In this document: in pieces, positions 8,691 through 17,552 of the stretch | How positions within the stretch are numbered: the stretch's first letter is position 1 | Layout of the letters: the number at the start of each line of letters is the position of its first letter | Source: an uncultured Dorea sp. | GTDB taxonomy: Bacteria; Bacillota; Clostridia; Lachnospirales; Lachnospiraceae | Reading direction: 5' to 3' | Length of the DNA stretch: 64,000 nucleotides | NCBI GenBank assembly: GCA_910589275.1 | Contig: CAJUTH010000015.1 | Coordinates: 1 to 64,000 of the forward strand | The notes under the pieces: model-generated | What the model saw: only the letters and a program-made list of their open reading frames with translations | The model's database searches: none | Told to the model about the DNA's origin: nothing | Translations under genes and position numbers: made by a program

Positions 8691-10907
8691 TTATGCTTTA
8701 AATACATACAGCCTTGAATCAAAATCACAGCTCGGCCGTCTGTCCCCGGATTTTCCGCACATTGCGTCAGAGGTAAAAAGTCCCACGTTCATCAGTTCGT
8801 CGCCGTAGAAGGATTGATTGCTGCCCTCTAAATGGTAGCACAGCTCAGGGTCAAGCCCCTGAAGGCGGATACGGCTGAACGGTGCGTTTACCTGATTTAA
8901 TATCTTATACCAGCCTGCAATTGCCGTTTTCTTGTCAGGGCTTACCACCATCCATGAGGTGATATTTCCCTCAAATGGGCTGAGCAGACGATAAAAGGTG
9001 CCGAATTGTATCAGCTCGCGGTATTCTTTCATAAATGCGATCTGTCTTTTTACTTCTTCCTGTTCTTCCACGGTTAGCTTATTCAAATCCAGTTCATAGC
9101 CAAAGGTGCCGAAATAAGCTACATTTGCACGGGTATAAAGAGGAGTGTTCCGGTTTAACTGGTGATTCGGAACGGCGGATACATGGCTTCCCATGCAGCT
9201 TACCGGGTAGCAGTAGGATGTGCCGTACTGGATCTTCTGCCGTTCAATAGCGTCGGTATCGTCGCTGGTCCAGCCTTGCGGCGCGTAGTAAAGAAGGCCC
9301 GGGTCAAAGCGGGCGCCGCCGCTTGCGCAGGACTCAAACAGCACATGGGGAAATTCACTGGTCAGCCGGTCATACAAATCATAAACACCGAGAATATACC
9401 GGTGGAATACTTCGCCCTGCTGGTCGGCCGGAAGGGCTGCGGAGTAACATTCGGTAATATATCGGTTCATGTCCCATTTTATATAGGAAATCTTTGCTTC
9501 TCTCAAAAGCTTTGCCATCATGGCGTGGATGCAGTCAACCACTTCTCTGCGGGAGAAGTCCAGCACATACTGGTGGCGTCCTAGGGACGCTCTGCGTCTG
9601 GGAGTCCGAAGGATCCAGTCCGGATGGGCGCGGTATAGGTCGGAATCTTCATTTACCATTTCCGGTTCGAACCAGAGACCAAACTTCATACCGAGAGCCT
9701 CAATCCGCTCTGCAATTCCAGCGATGCCGCCAGGCAGCAGGTCCCTGTTGGCAGTCCAGTCTCCAAGGCCCGCATAGTCGCTTCTTCTGGCTCCGAACCA
9801 GCCGTCATCCAGAACAAAGAGCTCCACGCCGCACTCCTTTGCCTTGCCTGCGATATCTACAAGGCGGTCTTCATTGAAATCAAAATAGGTGGCCTCCCAG
9901 TTATTGATGAGGATCGGACGTGGGCGGTCCCTCCAGTATCCTCTGGCAAGCCGTTTCTGATACAGGCTGTGCAGGGTCTGGCTTAAGCGGTTTAATCCCG
10001 ATCCGGAGTAGGCCATGACTGCTTCCGGAGTTTGAAATTCTGTTCCGGGCAGGAGCTTCCAGTCAAAGGTATCCGGATGGATGCCCATGAGGATGCGGGT
10101 CACATTCTGGTTGTCTACCTCAGCCTGAGCTAGGAAATTTCCGCTGTATATGAGGCTGAAACCAATGGCTTCGCCCTGTGTTTCGTCGGTGTTTGGACGT
10201 TTCAGTATCACAAAGGGGTTGTGCTCGTGTGAGGAGCTGCCTCTGAGGCTCCCCACAGATAGAATGCCCGGTTCCAGATTCCGAGTTTTTAGATGGCGTT
10301 CCCTTGCCCATACGCCGGAAAACTGCAGCCATTCATAATTACAGTCGGGAAGATCCATTGACAGGCTCATTGCCCGTCCAAGATGAAGAGTCTCAGTTCC
10401 CTCATTGATAAAATGTACGCTTCTGGCAATGACAGACCTTCCTTTAAAGATGGTATAAGACAGGCTGATTTTAAGTCCGGTAACCGGATCTTTCAGCGTG
10501 ACTATGAGGGTCATGGCTTCCTCATCATGTTCAGTATAAGTTGCCGGAAGACCGGAAAGCTTCGGTTTGCCCGGAGTAATCTGATAACTGTCATACTGAA
10601 GGTCTGACAAGCGGCTTCCATCCGCCTGAATTACTTCTAGGGCCGGTTCCCGGTAATCCGTAGTTCCGTATACCGGATATTCTTGTTTTAAATGCTCCAG
10701 AGACATGGTACTCAGTTCCTCAGAAAAGTAGGAAGACGTAGTGCGGAAGCTCTCTTCTAACAGATGCGAGAAATCCTCCCTGTCCCGGATGGCTTTTCCA
10801 AAGTAAAGCTGTCCCAGATGGCCGTTTGGAAGTATGGTCATAATATAACTGATTTCATGGTTGTAGAGATGAAAGATTTTTGTATTCTTATGAAATACGA
10901 TATGCAT
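8691..10907 (-). CDS. alpha-galactosidase, glycoside hydrolase family 36
   Basis: It releases galactose from raffinose-family sugars and melibiose. The 738-residue protein has the full GH36 layout: an N-terminal beta domain, a TIM barrel from about residue 320, and a C-terminal beta domain. The nucleophile is the Asp in YIKWDMNR and the acid/base is in GWTSDDTDA. The LFVLDDGWFG and WFEPEMV motifs are also present. No signal peptide is seen, so it acts in the cytoplasm. I start at the ATG at 10907, which has GGAGG at a good distance; the ATG 15 bases upstream has none. A strong promoter lies at 10945-10973. The galactose product could feed GalK-GalT at 44-46.7 kb. Confidence 0.95.
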   Translation of the reverse strand: MHIVFHKNTKIFHLYNHEISYIMTILPNGHLGQLYFGKAIRDREDFSHLLEESFRTTSSYFSEELSTMSLEHLKQEYPVYGTTDYREPALEVIQADGSRLSDLQYDSYQITPGKPKLSGLPATYTEHDEEAMTLIVTLKDPVTGLKISLSYTIFKGRSVIARSVHFINEGTETLHLGRAMSLSMDLPDCNYEWLQFSGVWARERHLKTRNLEPGILSVGSLRGSSSHEHNPFVILKRPNTDETQGEAIGFSLIYSGNFLAQAEVDNQNVTRILMGIHPDTFDWKLLPGTEFQTPEAVMAYSGSGLNRLSQTLHSLYQKRLARGYWRDRPRPILINNWEATYFDFNEDRLVDIAGKAKECGVELFVLDDGWFGARRSDYAGLGDWTANRDLLPGGIAGIAERIEALGMKFGLWFEPEMVNEDSDLYRAHPDWILRTPRRRASLGRHQYVLDFSRREVVDCIHAMMAKLLREAKISYIKWDMNRYITECYSAALPADQQGEVFHRYILGVYDLYDRLTSEFPHVLFESCASGGARFDPGLLYYAPQGWTSDDTDAIERQKIQYGTSYCYPVSCMGSHVSAVPNHQLNRNTPLYTRANVAYFGTFGYELDLNKLTVEEQEEVKRQIAFMKEYRELIQFGTFYRLLSPFEGNITSWMVVSPDKKTAIAGWYKILNQVNAPFSRIRLQGLDPELCYHLEGSNQSFYGDELMNVGLFTSDAMCGKSGDRRPSCDFDSRLYVFKA

Positions 10908-10944
10908 AGCATTTCCTCCCATAAATGAAAAATAATGTCATTTC

Positions 10945-10973
10945 ATTATAGAAATCAGAAAGCGTGATGTCAA
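10945..10973 (-). promoter_or_regulatory. sigma-A promoter of the alpha-galactosidase gene
   Basis: On the minus strand TTGACA and TATAAT are both perfect hexamers, separated by 17 bases. The start point falls about 30 bases before the gene. Confidence 0.85.
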
Positions 10974-11051
10974 TACAAAACTGCCTTGTATTTTTATGCA
11001 GATATGATAAGATGTTTAGTGTTTAGGTACGAAAGAAGAAGGGTGAAGACG

Positions 11052-11945
11052 ATGAAGACGAAGAATGGATTGATACTTTTTTTGGCGGCTTTCATATGGG
11101 GAACGGCATTTGTGGCTCAGAGCATGGGAATGGATTATCTGGGACCTTTTGCATTCAATGGTATTCGGAGTTTTGTAGGAGGGATTGCAGTACTTCCATG
11201 TATTGCGCTGCTGAATACTATAAATAATAAGACGGAGGACAGGAAAGAGAGCGCATCGAACGGGGATAGGAGAACTCTGGTTATGGGAGGCGTCTGCTGC
11301 GGTCTATGCTTATTTGCAGCCAGCAGCCTGCAGCAAATAGGGATTCAGTATACAACGGTGGGGAAAGCTGGATTTATTACAGCTTTTTATATCGTACTGG
11401 TCCCGGTACTTGGGATTTTCCTAAAGAAACGAATTGGCTGGAAGGTCTGGGCGGCAGTCCTGCTCTCCATTGCAGGGCTGTATTTTTTGTGTATCACAGA
11501 AACATTCACAATAGGGAAAGGAGATATTTATGTATTTTTGTGCGCGTTGATTTTTTCCATACATATTCTGGTAATTGATTATTTTGCGCCGAAGACAGAC
11601 GGAGTTAAAATGTCCTGTATCCAGTTTTTTGTGGTTGGAATATTGTCGCTGCCTTTCATGTTTCTATTTGAAACTATTACATTTGGTGCTGTATTAAAGA
11701 GCGCCGGGCCGATTTTGTATGCGGGCGTTATGTCCAGCGGCGTTGCGTATACGCTTCAGATTATCGGACAGAAGAATATGAATCCGGCGGTTGCTTCTTT
11801 GATTCTAAGTCTGGAATCAAGTATTTCTGTGCTGTCAGGATGGGTGATACTGGGACAAAGCCTGTCGGTAAGAGAAGGGCTGGGCTGCGTCATGATGTTT
11901 GCGGCGATTATTCTGGCTCAGATTCCGGATAAAATTAGGAGATGA
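11052..11945 (+). CDS. EamA/DMT-family permease
   Basis: It is a 297-residue drug/metabolite transporter superfamily protein with about ten hydrophobic helices. Each half carries an EamA repeat: LFLAAFIWGTAFVAQSMG at the start, and a second beginning at GDIYVFLCALIFSIHILV. The end, NPAVASLILSLESSISVLSGWVILGQ, is characteristic of the family. Substrates of such proteins range from amino acids to purines, and nothing nearby points to one. An in-frame GTG at 11043 is an alternative start. It is divergent from the alpha-galactosidase gene and seems to be a single-gene unit. Confidence 0.85.
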   Translation: MKTKNGLILFLAAFIWGTAFVAQSMGMDYLGPFAFNGIRSFVGGIAVLPCIALLNTINNKTEDRKESASNGDRRTLVMGGVCCGLCLFAASSLQQIGIQYTTVGKAGFITAFYIVLVPVLGIFLKKRIGWKVWAAVLLSIAGLYFLCITETFTIGKGDIYVFLCALIFSIHILVIDYFAPKTDGVKMSCIQFFVVGILSLPFMFLFETITFGAVLKSAGPILYAGVMSSGVAYTLQIIGQKNMNPAVASLILSLESSISVLSGWVILGQSLSVREGLGCVMMFAAIILAQIPDKIRR

Positions 11946-11997
11946 TTGACAATTTTGTATCAAAATAAAAAATGTATAAAAAATTCAAAAGAATCCC

Positions 11998-12076
11998 TTA
12001 CAATAAGTTGAAATTTCTGCTACAATAAAAGGAGGAATGGAAATCCGCATCGCTGAATTACAGGCCGAGCGGATTT
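11998..12076 (+). promoter_or_regulatory. carD promoter and leader with a short ORF and hairpin
   Basis: TTACAA (11998) and TACAAT (12021) are 17 bases apart and form a likely promoter. Immediately downstream an AGGAGG is followed by an ATG at 12037 that opens an 18-codon frame. The frame overlaps a hairpin, AAATCCGC with GCGGATTT (12041-12076), followed by TTC. The spacing from AGGAGG to the ATG is only one base, so translation is doubtful. The rest of the 217-base gap shows nothing else. Confidence 0.45.
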
Positions 12077-12162
12077 TTCTATCATATTAGGGATGTCAGT
12101 ATGGAGTGCCATGATGGAATCATTAGCAAAAGTGTCAAGTTTCAGAGGAAAGGAGAATAGGA

Positions 12163-12672
12163 ATGTTCGAAGCGGGAACGTATATCGTATGTGGACAGCA
12201 CGGTGTGTGCAGAGTAGAAGGCGTAGGGAAGTTGCAATTGACAGAGGCATCCGGAGACAAAGTCTATTATACATTATCAAAAGTTTATTCCAGAGGAGGA
12301 GTACTGTATGTTCCGGCAGACAGTGAAAAGATTGTGATGCGTCCGGTAATTTCTAAGGAAGAAGCAGAGGATTTGATTGGGCATATGAGAGAGATCGATA
12401 TGCTGCAGATTGATAATGAGAAGCGGAAAGAGGAGATATTCAAGCAGGCATTCAGAACCTGTGATTCGAGAGAATGGGTGAAGATAATTAAGACTTTACA
12501 TGAAAGAAAAAGAATCAGGCTTGCCAAGGGAAAGAAGGTAACCGCAAGCGACGAGAGGTATATGCGGACGGCAGAGGATAATCTGTTTGGAGAATTGGCA
12601 ATTTCTCTGGGCATTGATAAGAATGACGTAGAACAGTACATTATGGATAGGATCGGCGGAGTAAGACAATGA
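12163..12672 (+). CDS. CarD-family transcriptional regulator
   Basis: CarD-type proteins bind the RNA polymerase beta subunit and stabilise open promoter complexes. The 169-residue protein has the N-terminal RNAP-interaction barrel (FEAGTYIVCGQHGVCRVEGV, VYYTLSKVY, VLYVPADS) in residues 1-60. A helical C-terminal DNA-binding part ends AISLGIDKNDVEQYIMDRI. Its length is typical for Firmicutes CarD. AAAGGAG lies before the ATG. The stop overlaps the dtd start by four bases, so the two are translationally coupled. Confidence 0.9.
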   Translation: MFEAGTYIVCGQHGVCRVEGVGKLQLTEASGDKVYYTLSKVYSRGGVLYVPADSEKIVMRPVISKEEAEDLIGHMREIDMLQIDNEKRKEEIFKQAFRTCDSREWVKIIKTLHERKRIRLAKGKKVTASDERYMRTAEDNLFGELAISLGIDKNDVEQYIMDRIGGVRQ

Positions 12673-13115
12673 GATTTGTAATACAGCGTGTAACGAAAGC
12701 AGAAGTAAAGATAGACGGAGAGAGAGCGGGAGCAATCGGAAAGGGATTTGTGGTATTAATCGGGGTGTCAGATTCTGACACAAAGGCGGTTGCGGACAAG
12801 ATGGTTAAGAAGATGATCGGTCTTCGAATTTTTGAGGATGAACAGGGGAAGACGAATCTGCCGCTGGATTCGGTAGAGGGAGGGCTGCTCCTTATTTCCC
12901 AGTTTACTCTGTATGCTGATTGTAAGAAAGGGAACCGGCCCAGTTTTATTAGAGCAGGCAGGCCGGACATGGCGGAGGAGATGTATGAATATATTATTGC
13001 CAGATGCAAAGAATCTGTTGCAGTTGTGGAGAGAGGAAGATTTGGCGCAGATATGAAAGTGAGTCTGACAAATGACGGGCCGTTTACCATTGTGCTTGAT
13101 TCAGATATGCTATAG
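12669..13115 (+). CDS. dtd: D-aminoacyl-tRNA deacylase
   Basis: It removes D-amino acids wrongly attached to tRNA. The 148-residue protein has both active-site motifs of the family: SQFTLYAD in the middle and NDGPFT near the C terminus (the cross-subunit GP pair). It begins MRFVIQRVTKAEV, as expected. The ATG overlaps the carD stop in ATGA. Coupling of dtd to carD, rather than to relA as in many Bacillota, is a little unusual. Confidence 0.95.
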   Translation: MRFVIQRVTKAEVKIDGERAGAIGKGFVVLIGVSDSDTKAVADKMVKKMIGLRIFEDEQGKTNLPLDSVEGGLLLISQFTLYADCKKGNRPSFIRAGRPDMAEEMYEYIIARCKESVAVVERGRFGADMKVSLTNDGPFTIVLDSDML

Positions 13116-13123
13116 AGGAAAAT

Positions 13124-13150
13124 GAAGGAGGCCGGATTAGGCCTCCTTTG
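13124..13150 (+). terminator. terminator of carD-dtd
   Basis: AAGGAGGCC and GGCCTCCTT form a 9-bp stem around GGATTA, followed by TGCT. The T-run is weak, but its position 8 bases past dtd fits. Confidence 0.7.
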
Positions 13151-13185
13151 CTGTGCATATATTTGGGCCAGGAGAGGCGGGCCGG

Positions 13186-13974
13186 CTATGACTGAATATC
13201 TTTTTTACAGTACCAGTAATAGCCCGCGCTTATTCCCAGAACTGTAAATAGCAGTCCGGTAAAAAGGTATCCCGTGTTCAGGCACTTGTCGGCAATGATA
13301 TCTGAGCTTTCTGTGTAGCCGAAAGGCGTAATGTATTTTAGGAACCGTGCGTCTTCTGTTAGATTGGCAATGATATTTAGAAAATACAGAAGCGCTGCTA
13401 TGCCAAGTCCGATACCAAGTCCGCTGCGGCTTAAAAATGCGGAGATTCCAAAGCATACGGAGGCGATTTCAATCTGAAGAATGAAATAGGCAATGAAAAG
13501 AAGAGAAAGCGGGCGGACTTCCGGTTCTTCGCCGATTGCATAGATAGAAAATATGGTAACGATCATAACGATAACATTTAAAATTATAATCTGAAGGATT
13601 ACTGAGGCAAGCTTTCTGGTAAGGACTTTTCTGCGGCTTATGGGATGGGTAAGGAGAAATTCTGCAGTCTGTTCTTTTTCTTCCTTGGCAAGAATCGAGA
13701 TGCCAAGTAAAGCGGCGAAAAAAGCGCCTCCAAGGCCTAGAACATTACCGCATTCCACGCCGAAAAAGCCCATAAATTCTCCGAAATTCAGTTTGTCCAT
13801 TCCAAAAGCGGCTGAAAAGCTTCCCATTTCGGAAAACATGCTGCTGACATCGCTCATTTGTGTTCCCATTTCAGGATAAATCAAAATGCAGGCAGCCAGC
13901 ATAAATGCGATAACAGAGCTCCATATAAGGAGGGTAATTTTTCCTTGTCTTAGTTCATGTTTGATCAGAGTCAT
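13186..13974 (-). CDS. ABC-2 type transporter permease
   Basis: It is the 262-residue membrane subunit of an exporter, with about six hydrophobic segments and a cytosolic loop containing KEEKEQTAEFLLTHPISRRKVL. That loop is typical of the ABC-2 family that pumps drugs or lipopeptides. It starts one base after the ATPase gene and is the last gene of a tetR-ATPase-permease operon. The substrate is unknown. Confidence 0.88.
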   Translation of the reverse strand: MTLIKHELRQGKITLLIWSSVIAFMLAACILIYPEMGTQMSDVSSMFSEMGSFSAAFGMDKLNFGEFMGFFGVECGNVLGLGGAFFAALLGISILAKEEKEQTAEFLLTHPISRRKVLTRKLASVILQIIILNVIVMIVTIFSIYAIGEEPEVRPLSLLFIAYFILQIEIASVCFGISAFLSRSGLGIGLGIAALLYFLNIIANLTEDARFLKYITPFGYTESSDIIADKCLNTGYLFTGLLFTVLGISAGYYWYCKKDIQS

Positions 13975-13975
13975 A

Positions 13976-14851
13976 TCAGTTTTCCTCCTCTGTGTAGTAG
14001 TGTAGAAAAATCTCTTCTAAATCCGGTTCAGAAATAGCGGCATCCGTCAGGGGGAGCGCTGCCAGAGCATGGAAAAGAGTGTTCAAGTCTCCGCCGTATA
14101 AGAAGCTGACGGAATCATGGTCTGCCTGTATATTTTTAATATGTGCCAGATCAGGCGGGGCAGTTACGCCGCTTAAGCGGACTCGCTTGGCGTCGGTGTG
14201 CCCTAGATTTTCTGTGCTGTCTACAGCCAGCAGGCGGCCGCCCCGGATGATGGCGGCATGTCTGCAGTAGCGCTGAATTTCCGAGAGGATATGGGAGGAT
14301 AGGAAAATGGTAGCTCCTTTGGCGCTGCGTTCCTCCAATATTGTAAAAAATTCCCGCTGCATCAGAGGATCCAGTCCGCTGGTAGGTTCATCCAAAATAT
14401 AGAGTTCGGGCTCATGCTGCAGCGCACAGATGATGGAGACCTTCTTGCGGTTTCCGAGAGACAGTTCGCGGATTTTTTTCTCTGTATCCAGTTCCAGACG
14501 TTCACAGAGCTGTAGGGCGCCCGTCCTGCAATTCTTATGCCGCAGGTCTGCGGAGAGCTTTATCACATCCTTTACCCGCATATTAGGATAAAAGGAAGCT
14601 TCCGAGGGCATATAACCGATATGATTCAGAAGAGTTTCTTTCTGCCGGCGTACATCCATTCCAAGAATCTGCGCGCTTCCGCTTGTAGGGGAAATCAGGC
14701 CGAGGAGCGTCCGTATCGTGGTGCTTTTCCCGGCGCCGTTCGGACCGATAAAGCCGAAGAAGTCACCTTGCTTTACCGTTAAGTTCATATCAATGATTCC
14801 TCTTGATTTACCGTAGTATTTAGTCAATGAGATGGTTTTGATAGCGTTCAT
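13976..14851 (-). CDS. ABC transporter ATP-binding protein (BcrA/CcmA-like)
   Basis: The 291-residue ATPase energises the permease encoded just downstream. Walker A is GPNGAGKST (about residues 35-43). The signature is LSLGNRKKV, a variant of LSGGQ common in this subfamily. Walker B is LYILDEPTSGLDP, and the switch histidine lies in FLSSHILSE. It follows the tetR gene by six bases. Exporters of this type often give resistance to peptides such as bacitracin, but nothing here fixes the substrate. Confidence 0.92.
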   Translation of the reverse strand: MNAIKTISLTKYYGKSRGIIDMNLTVKQGDFFGFIGPNGAGKSTTIRTLLGLISPTSGSAQILGMDVRRQKETLLNHIGYMPSEASFYPNMRVKDVIKLSADLRHKNCRTGALQLCERLELDTEKKIRELSLGNRKKVSIICALQHEPELYILDEPTSGLDPLMQREFFTILEERSAKGATIFLSSHILSEIQRYCRHAAIIRGGRLLAVDSTENLGHTDAKRVRLSGVTAPPDLAHIKNIQADHDSVSFLYGGDLNTLFHALAALPLTDAAISEPDLEEIFLHYYTEEEN

Positions 14852-14857
14852 TTTCTC

Positions 14858-15475
14858 TTAAGATTCCTTTCTGAGATATACGTTTTTCCAGAAAGCCAGC
14901 ATTTCTGAAAAGTCTTTTTCTAAAACTTCGGCATCCAATGTATCGCCGCGCTGCATGATTTCCCATAGATATCCGACGGACATCAAATAGATCTGACGGT
15001 GCATCATCTTTAAATCCAATCCAGGAATAAAATCTTCCGGTTTCAGCATGGTTAAAGCATTCGAGGCTTTCTGGTTGAAATGCTCTCGGTAGCTGGTCTG
15101 GATATCATTGCAGACAGTTGTGTCTTTTTCATAAAATGCTTTTATCGCAAAGGCGGCTATATTCGGATAATTACACATTATTTGAATCTTTGCGCGCATA
15201 CCCCGTTCCATCATTTCAAATAAATCATCTGGTTCATAGCAGTGATTTTGGTTGAGATGTTCCATGGTAATATCCGCCGCCCGGTTCCATAAAAACAAAT
15301 AAAACTCCTTCTTATTGCAAAAATAGTGGAACAGAAGAGATTTGCTGATTCCGGCTTCATCGGCAATTTCCTGCATAGGACTTTTCCGGTAGGAATTTTG
15401 AGAAAATACCCGGAAGCCCGCATTGATAATTTTCTGTTGTTTTTCTATTGGAAGGGCATAGAATTTTTCATTCAT
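14858..15475 (-). CDS. TetR/AcrR-family repressor
   Basis: The 205-residue protein has a TetR N-terminal helix-turn-helix: KIINAGFRVFSQNSYRKSPM, then IADEAGISKSLLFHYFCNKKEF. The C-terminal ligand domain has no recognisable match. I start at the ATG at 15475, which has GGGGGA upstream; a longer in-frame start is possible. As the first gene of the operon it likely represses itself and the ABC-2 exporter. The 15571-15598 inverted repeat is a candidate operator. Confidence 0.9.
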   Translation of the reverse strand: MNEKFYALPIEKQQKIINAGFRVFSQNSYRKSPMQEIADEAGISKSLLFHYFCNKKEFYLFLWNRAADITMEHLNQNHCYEPDDLFEMMERGMRAKIQIMCNYPNIAAFAIKAFYEKDTTVCNDIQTSYREHFNQKASNALTMLKPEDFIPGLDLKMMHRQIYLMSVGYLWEIMQRGDTLDAEVLEKDFSEMLAFWKNVYLRKES

Positions 15476-15525
15476 AGGAATCCCCCGTTGACTGAATCGG
15501 TTTATATACTTATCATTATAATCCA

Positions 15526-15554
15526 TTGACCATTTTTGAGAAGCCCCTAAATAT
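15526..15554 (+). promoter_or_regulatory. promoter of the first response regulator operon
   Basis: TTGACC and AAATAT are separated by 17 bases, upstream of the response regulator start at 15638. The -10 match is modest. Confidence 0.45.
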
Positions 15555-15570
15555 ATTAAAATTAATATTG

Positions 15571-15598
15571 TTAGTTTGCATAGTAAGAGGTAAACTAA
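15571..15598. promoter_or_regulatory. inverted repeat in the tetR/response-regulator gap
   Basis: TTAGTTT and AAACTAA are inverted with a 14-base gap. It lies in the divergent region between tetR and the response regulator, about 100 bases from tetR, so it could be an operator for either. The evidence is positional only. Confidence 0.35.
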
Positions 15599-15637
15599 TA
15601 GTAATTAAATATTGTGAAGGGAGACGGCGGTGATGAT

Positions 15638-16345
15638 ATGGCGAAACAGATTTTACTGGTGGAGGATGACTTAAGCCTGATCGGAGGGCTTTCTTTTGCC
15701 ATGAAAAAGGAAGGCTATGAAGTGGAAACAGCCCACACAGGCATGGAAGCGGACAGGCTCTGGGCTGACGGAAAATATGATCTGGTTATTCTGGATGTGT
15801 CCCTCCCGGACGGCTCGGGATTTGACTTGTGCAAGAAGATGCGCAGGGTTTCAAAGGTTCCGATTATGTTCCTGACTGCCGCGGACGAGGAGACGGACAT
15901 GATCATGGGGCTTGATATCGGCGGGGATGATTATATTACAAAGCCCTTTAAGCTGGCGGTATTTCTGTCGAGAGTCAACGCCCTGCTCAGAAGAAGCGGC
16001 GATTTTGGCGGGCAGGTTTCGGAACTGAACTCGAATGGTATCAGAGTGGAATTGATAAAGGGAGAAGTCTATAAAAAAGAGGAGCGGGTTGACCTGACGG
16101 CAAGCGAATTTAAGCTTCTGTGTTTTTTTATGGAGAATCCGGATATTGTACTTTCGCCGGAGCAGATTCTGAACAGGCTGTGGGATTGTGATGAAAATTA
16201 TGTAGATAACAACTCTCTGACAGTCTATATACGGAGGCTGCGGAAAAAGATTGAGGATGATCCGGGGCATCCTGAGAGGATTGTGACTGTCCGGCGCATG
16301 GGATATAAATGGAATACGGAGTGTAAATGCGGGGAAGCAAAGTAA
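15638..16345 (+). CDS. OmpR/PhoB-family response regulator (system 1)
   Basis: The receiver domain begins QILLVEDDLSLIGG, with the phospho-acceptor Asp in LVILDVSLPDGSG and the conserved Lys in YITKPFKLAV. A winged-helix DNA-binding domain follows (VDLTASEFKLLCFF to DNNSLTVYIRRLRKKIE). The chosen ATG at 15638 gives 235 residues, normal for the family. A GTG 24 bases upstream is possible. It pairs with the kinase 24 bases downstream. The probable target is the ABC operon promoter at 17416. Confidence 0.93.
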   Translation: MAKQILLVEDDLSLIGGLSFAMKKEGYEVETAHTGMEADRLWADGKYDLVILDVSLPDGSGFDLCKKMRRVSKVPIMFLTAADEETDMIMGLDIGGDDYITKPFKLAVFLSRVNALLRRSGDFGGQVSELNSNGIRVELIKGEVYKKEERVDLTASEFKLLCFFMENPDIVLSPEQILNRLWDCDENYVDNNSLTVYIRRLRKKIEDDPGHPERIVTVRRMGYKWNTECKCGEAK

Positions 16346-16369
16346 ATGTAAACGGAGTGCGGAAGGCTT

Positions 16370-17401
16370 ATGATAAAGATACTGGAAAATAGGAAAATCA
16401 GGAATTTGTTATACAGAATCTTACTGTATATCATGGGATTTTCTCTGCTTTCTTCCGGGTTCATTTTTTGTTTGAAAGAACAGGCGGCGCTCTATGTCTG
16501 GCTCAGCGCTGTGACCACGGGATTTCTTATTCTTATAGCCTGTTATGGCTATTTCAAAGAGCAGAATGAGATGATGGAACGTGCCGTGGAGCAGATCGGG
16601 GAATACATTTCCGGTAATAAGGATGCGCGCATCGAGTGTTGTGACGAGGGTGAACTTTACCGGCTGTTTCATGAGGTAAATTCATTAGCTGCTATTTTAA
16701 ACGCCCATATTGAGAAGGAGGGAAAAGAGAAGGAATTTTTAAGGAATACGATATCTGATATTTCCCACCAGTTAAAAACTCCTCTGGCGGCATTAAATAT
16801 TTACAATGGCATCCTTCAGGGAGAGGTGGAAGCTCTGCCTGAAGTTTGGGAGTTTGTAAGGCTTTCCGAGCAGGAGTTAGATAGGATTGAAACACTTGTG
16901 CAAAGTCTCCTTAAAATCTCGAAGTTTGACGCCGGTACGATTGTGATGGAAAAGGCGTTGGAGAATCTGTCTGAGATGATGGAACGAGTCAGGAAGCAGT
17001 TTGCGTTCCGTGCCGGACAGGAGGGAAAAGAAATCATCCTCTCAGGAGACGAAGGGATTGATATTGTCTGTGACCGAAACTGGCTTGCGGAGGCGGTAGC
17101 CAATATTGTTAAAAATGCTTTGGATCACACGGAAACAGGAGGTTTGGTGAGGATTGAATGGAAGCAGCAAGGAACGTCCCTTCAGATTGCGGTAAAGGAT
17201 AATGGGAGCGGAATCCATCCGGAGGATCTGTATTATATTTTCAAGAGATTTTACCGGAGCCGGTATTCTAAGGACACGCAGGGAATCGGGCTTGGACTGC
17301 CCCTTGCAAAGTCTATTATTGAGGCTTGCGGGGGCAGCATATCGGCGAATAGCGAACTGGGGAGCGGTACGGCGTTTTATATCTGCATTCCTGTTTGCTG
17401 A
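16370..17401 (+). CDS. sensor histidine kinase with two membrane helices (system 1)
   Basis: The 343-residue kinase has two adjacent membrane helices within residues 10-60 and almost no extracellular part. It has a linker, then the H-box ISDISHQLKTPLAAL, an N-box (NIVKNALDH), and the G-boxes DNGSGIHPED and GIGLGLPLAK. Such intramembrane-sensing kinases often rely on a partner ABC transporter to detect antimicrobial peptides. One is encoded immediately downstream, which supports that role (inference). Confidence 0.92.
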   Translation: MIKILENRKIRNLLYRILLYIMGFSLLSSGFIFCLKEQAALYVWLSAVTTGFLILIACYGYFKEQNEMMERAVEQIGEYISGNKDARIECCDEGELYRLFHEVNSLAAILNAHIEKEGKEKEFLRNTISDISHQLKTPLAALNIYNGILQGEVEALPEVWEFVRLSEQELDRIETLVQSLLKISKFDAGTIVMEKALENLSEMMERVRKQFAFRAGQEGKEIILSGDEGIDIVCDRNWLAEAVANIVKNALDHTETGGLVRIEWKQQGTSLQIAVKDNGSGIHPEDLYYIFKRFYRSRYSKDTQGIGLGLPLAKSIIEACGGSISANSELGSGTAFYICIPVC

Positions 17402-17415
17402 AGTTCTTTTGGATT

Positions 17416-17457
17416 ATCCTACAAAACTGTAGGATGATTGTAATATGCCAGTAGGAT
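17416..17457 (+). promoter_or_regulatory. dyad operator and -10 box for the first ABC operon
   Basis: ATCCTACAAAACTGTAGGAT (17416-17435) is a perfect 8-bp dyad with a 4-base centre. A -10 box, TAATAT, follows at 17441. A further half-site, GTAGGAT, lies at 17451, 22 bases from the first one. No good -35 box is present; the dyad takes its place, as in activator-dependent promoters. The form resembles the TnACA-N4-TGTnA sites of BceR-type regulators. Confidence 0.6.
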
Positions 17458-17472
17458 TAGGGTGATATGCTT

Positions 17473-17524
17473 TTCGTACATTGAAGATGAAAGTCCGGAT
17501 TCATTTTCGATGTACGAATTTTTA
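17473..17524 (+). terminator. 19-bp leader hairpin with T-run before the first ABC operon
   Basis: The arms 17473-17491 and 17500-17518 pair over 19 positions with two wobbles (they begin TTCGTACAT and end ATGTACGAA). TTTTTA follows. It is either the terminator of the response regulator-kinase operon or an attenuator, because the likely ABC promoter lies upstream of it and only 28 bases separate it from the ABC start. Confidence 0.75.
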
Positions 17525-17552
17525 TGTTCTGATAGAAAGAGGTGTTTTATTT

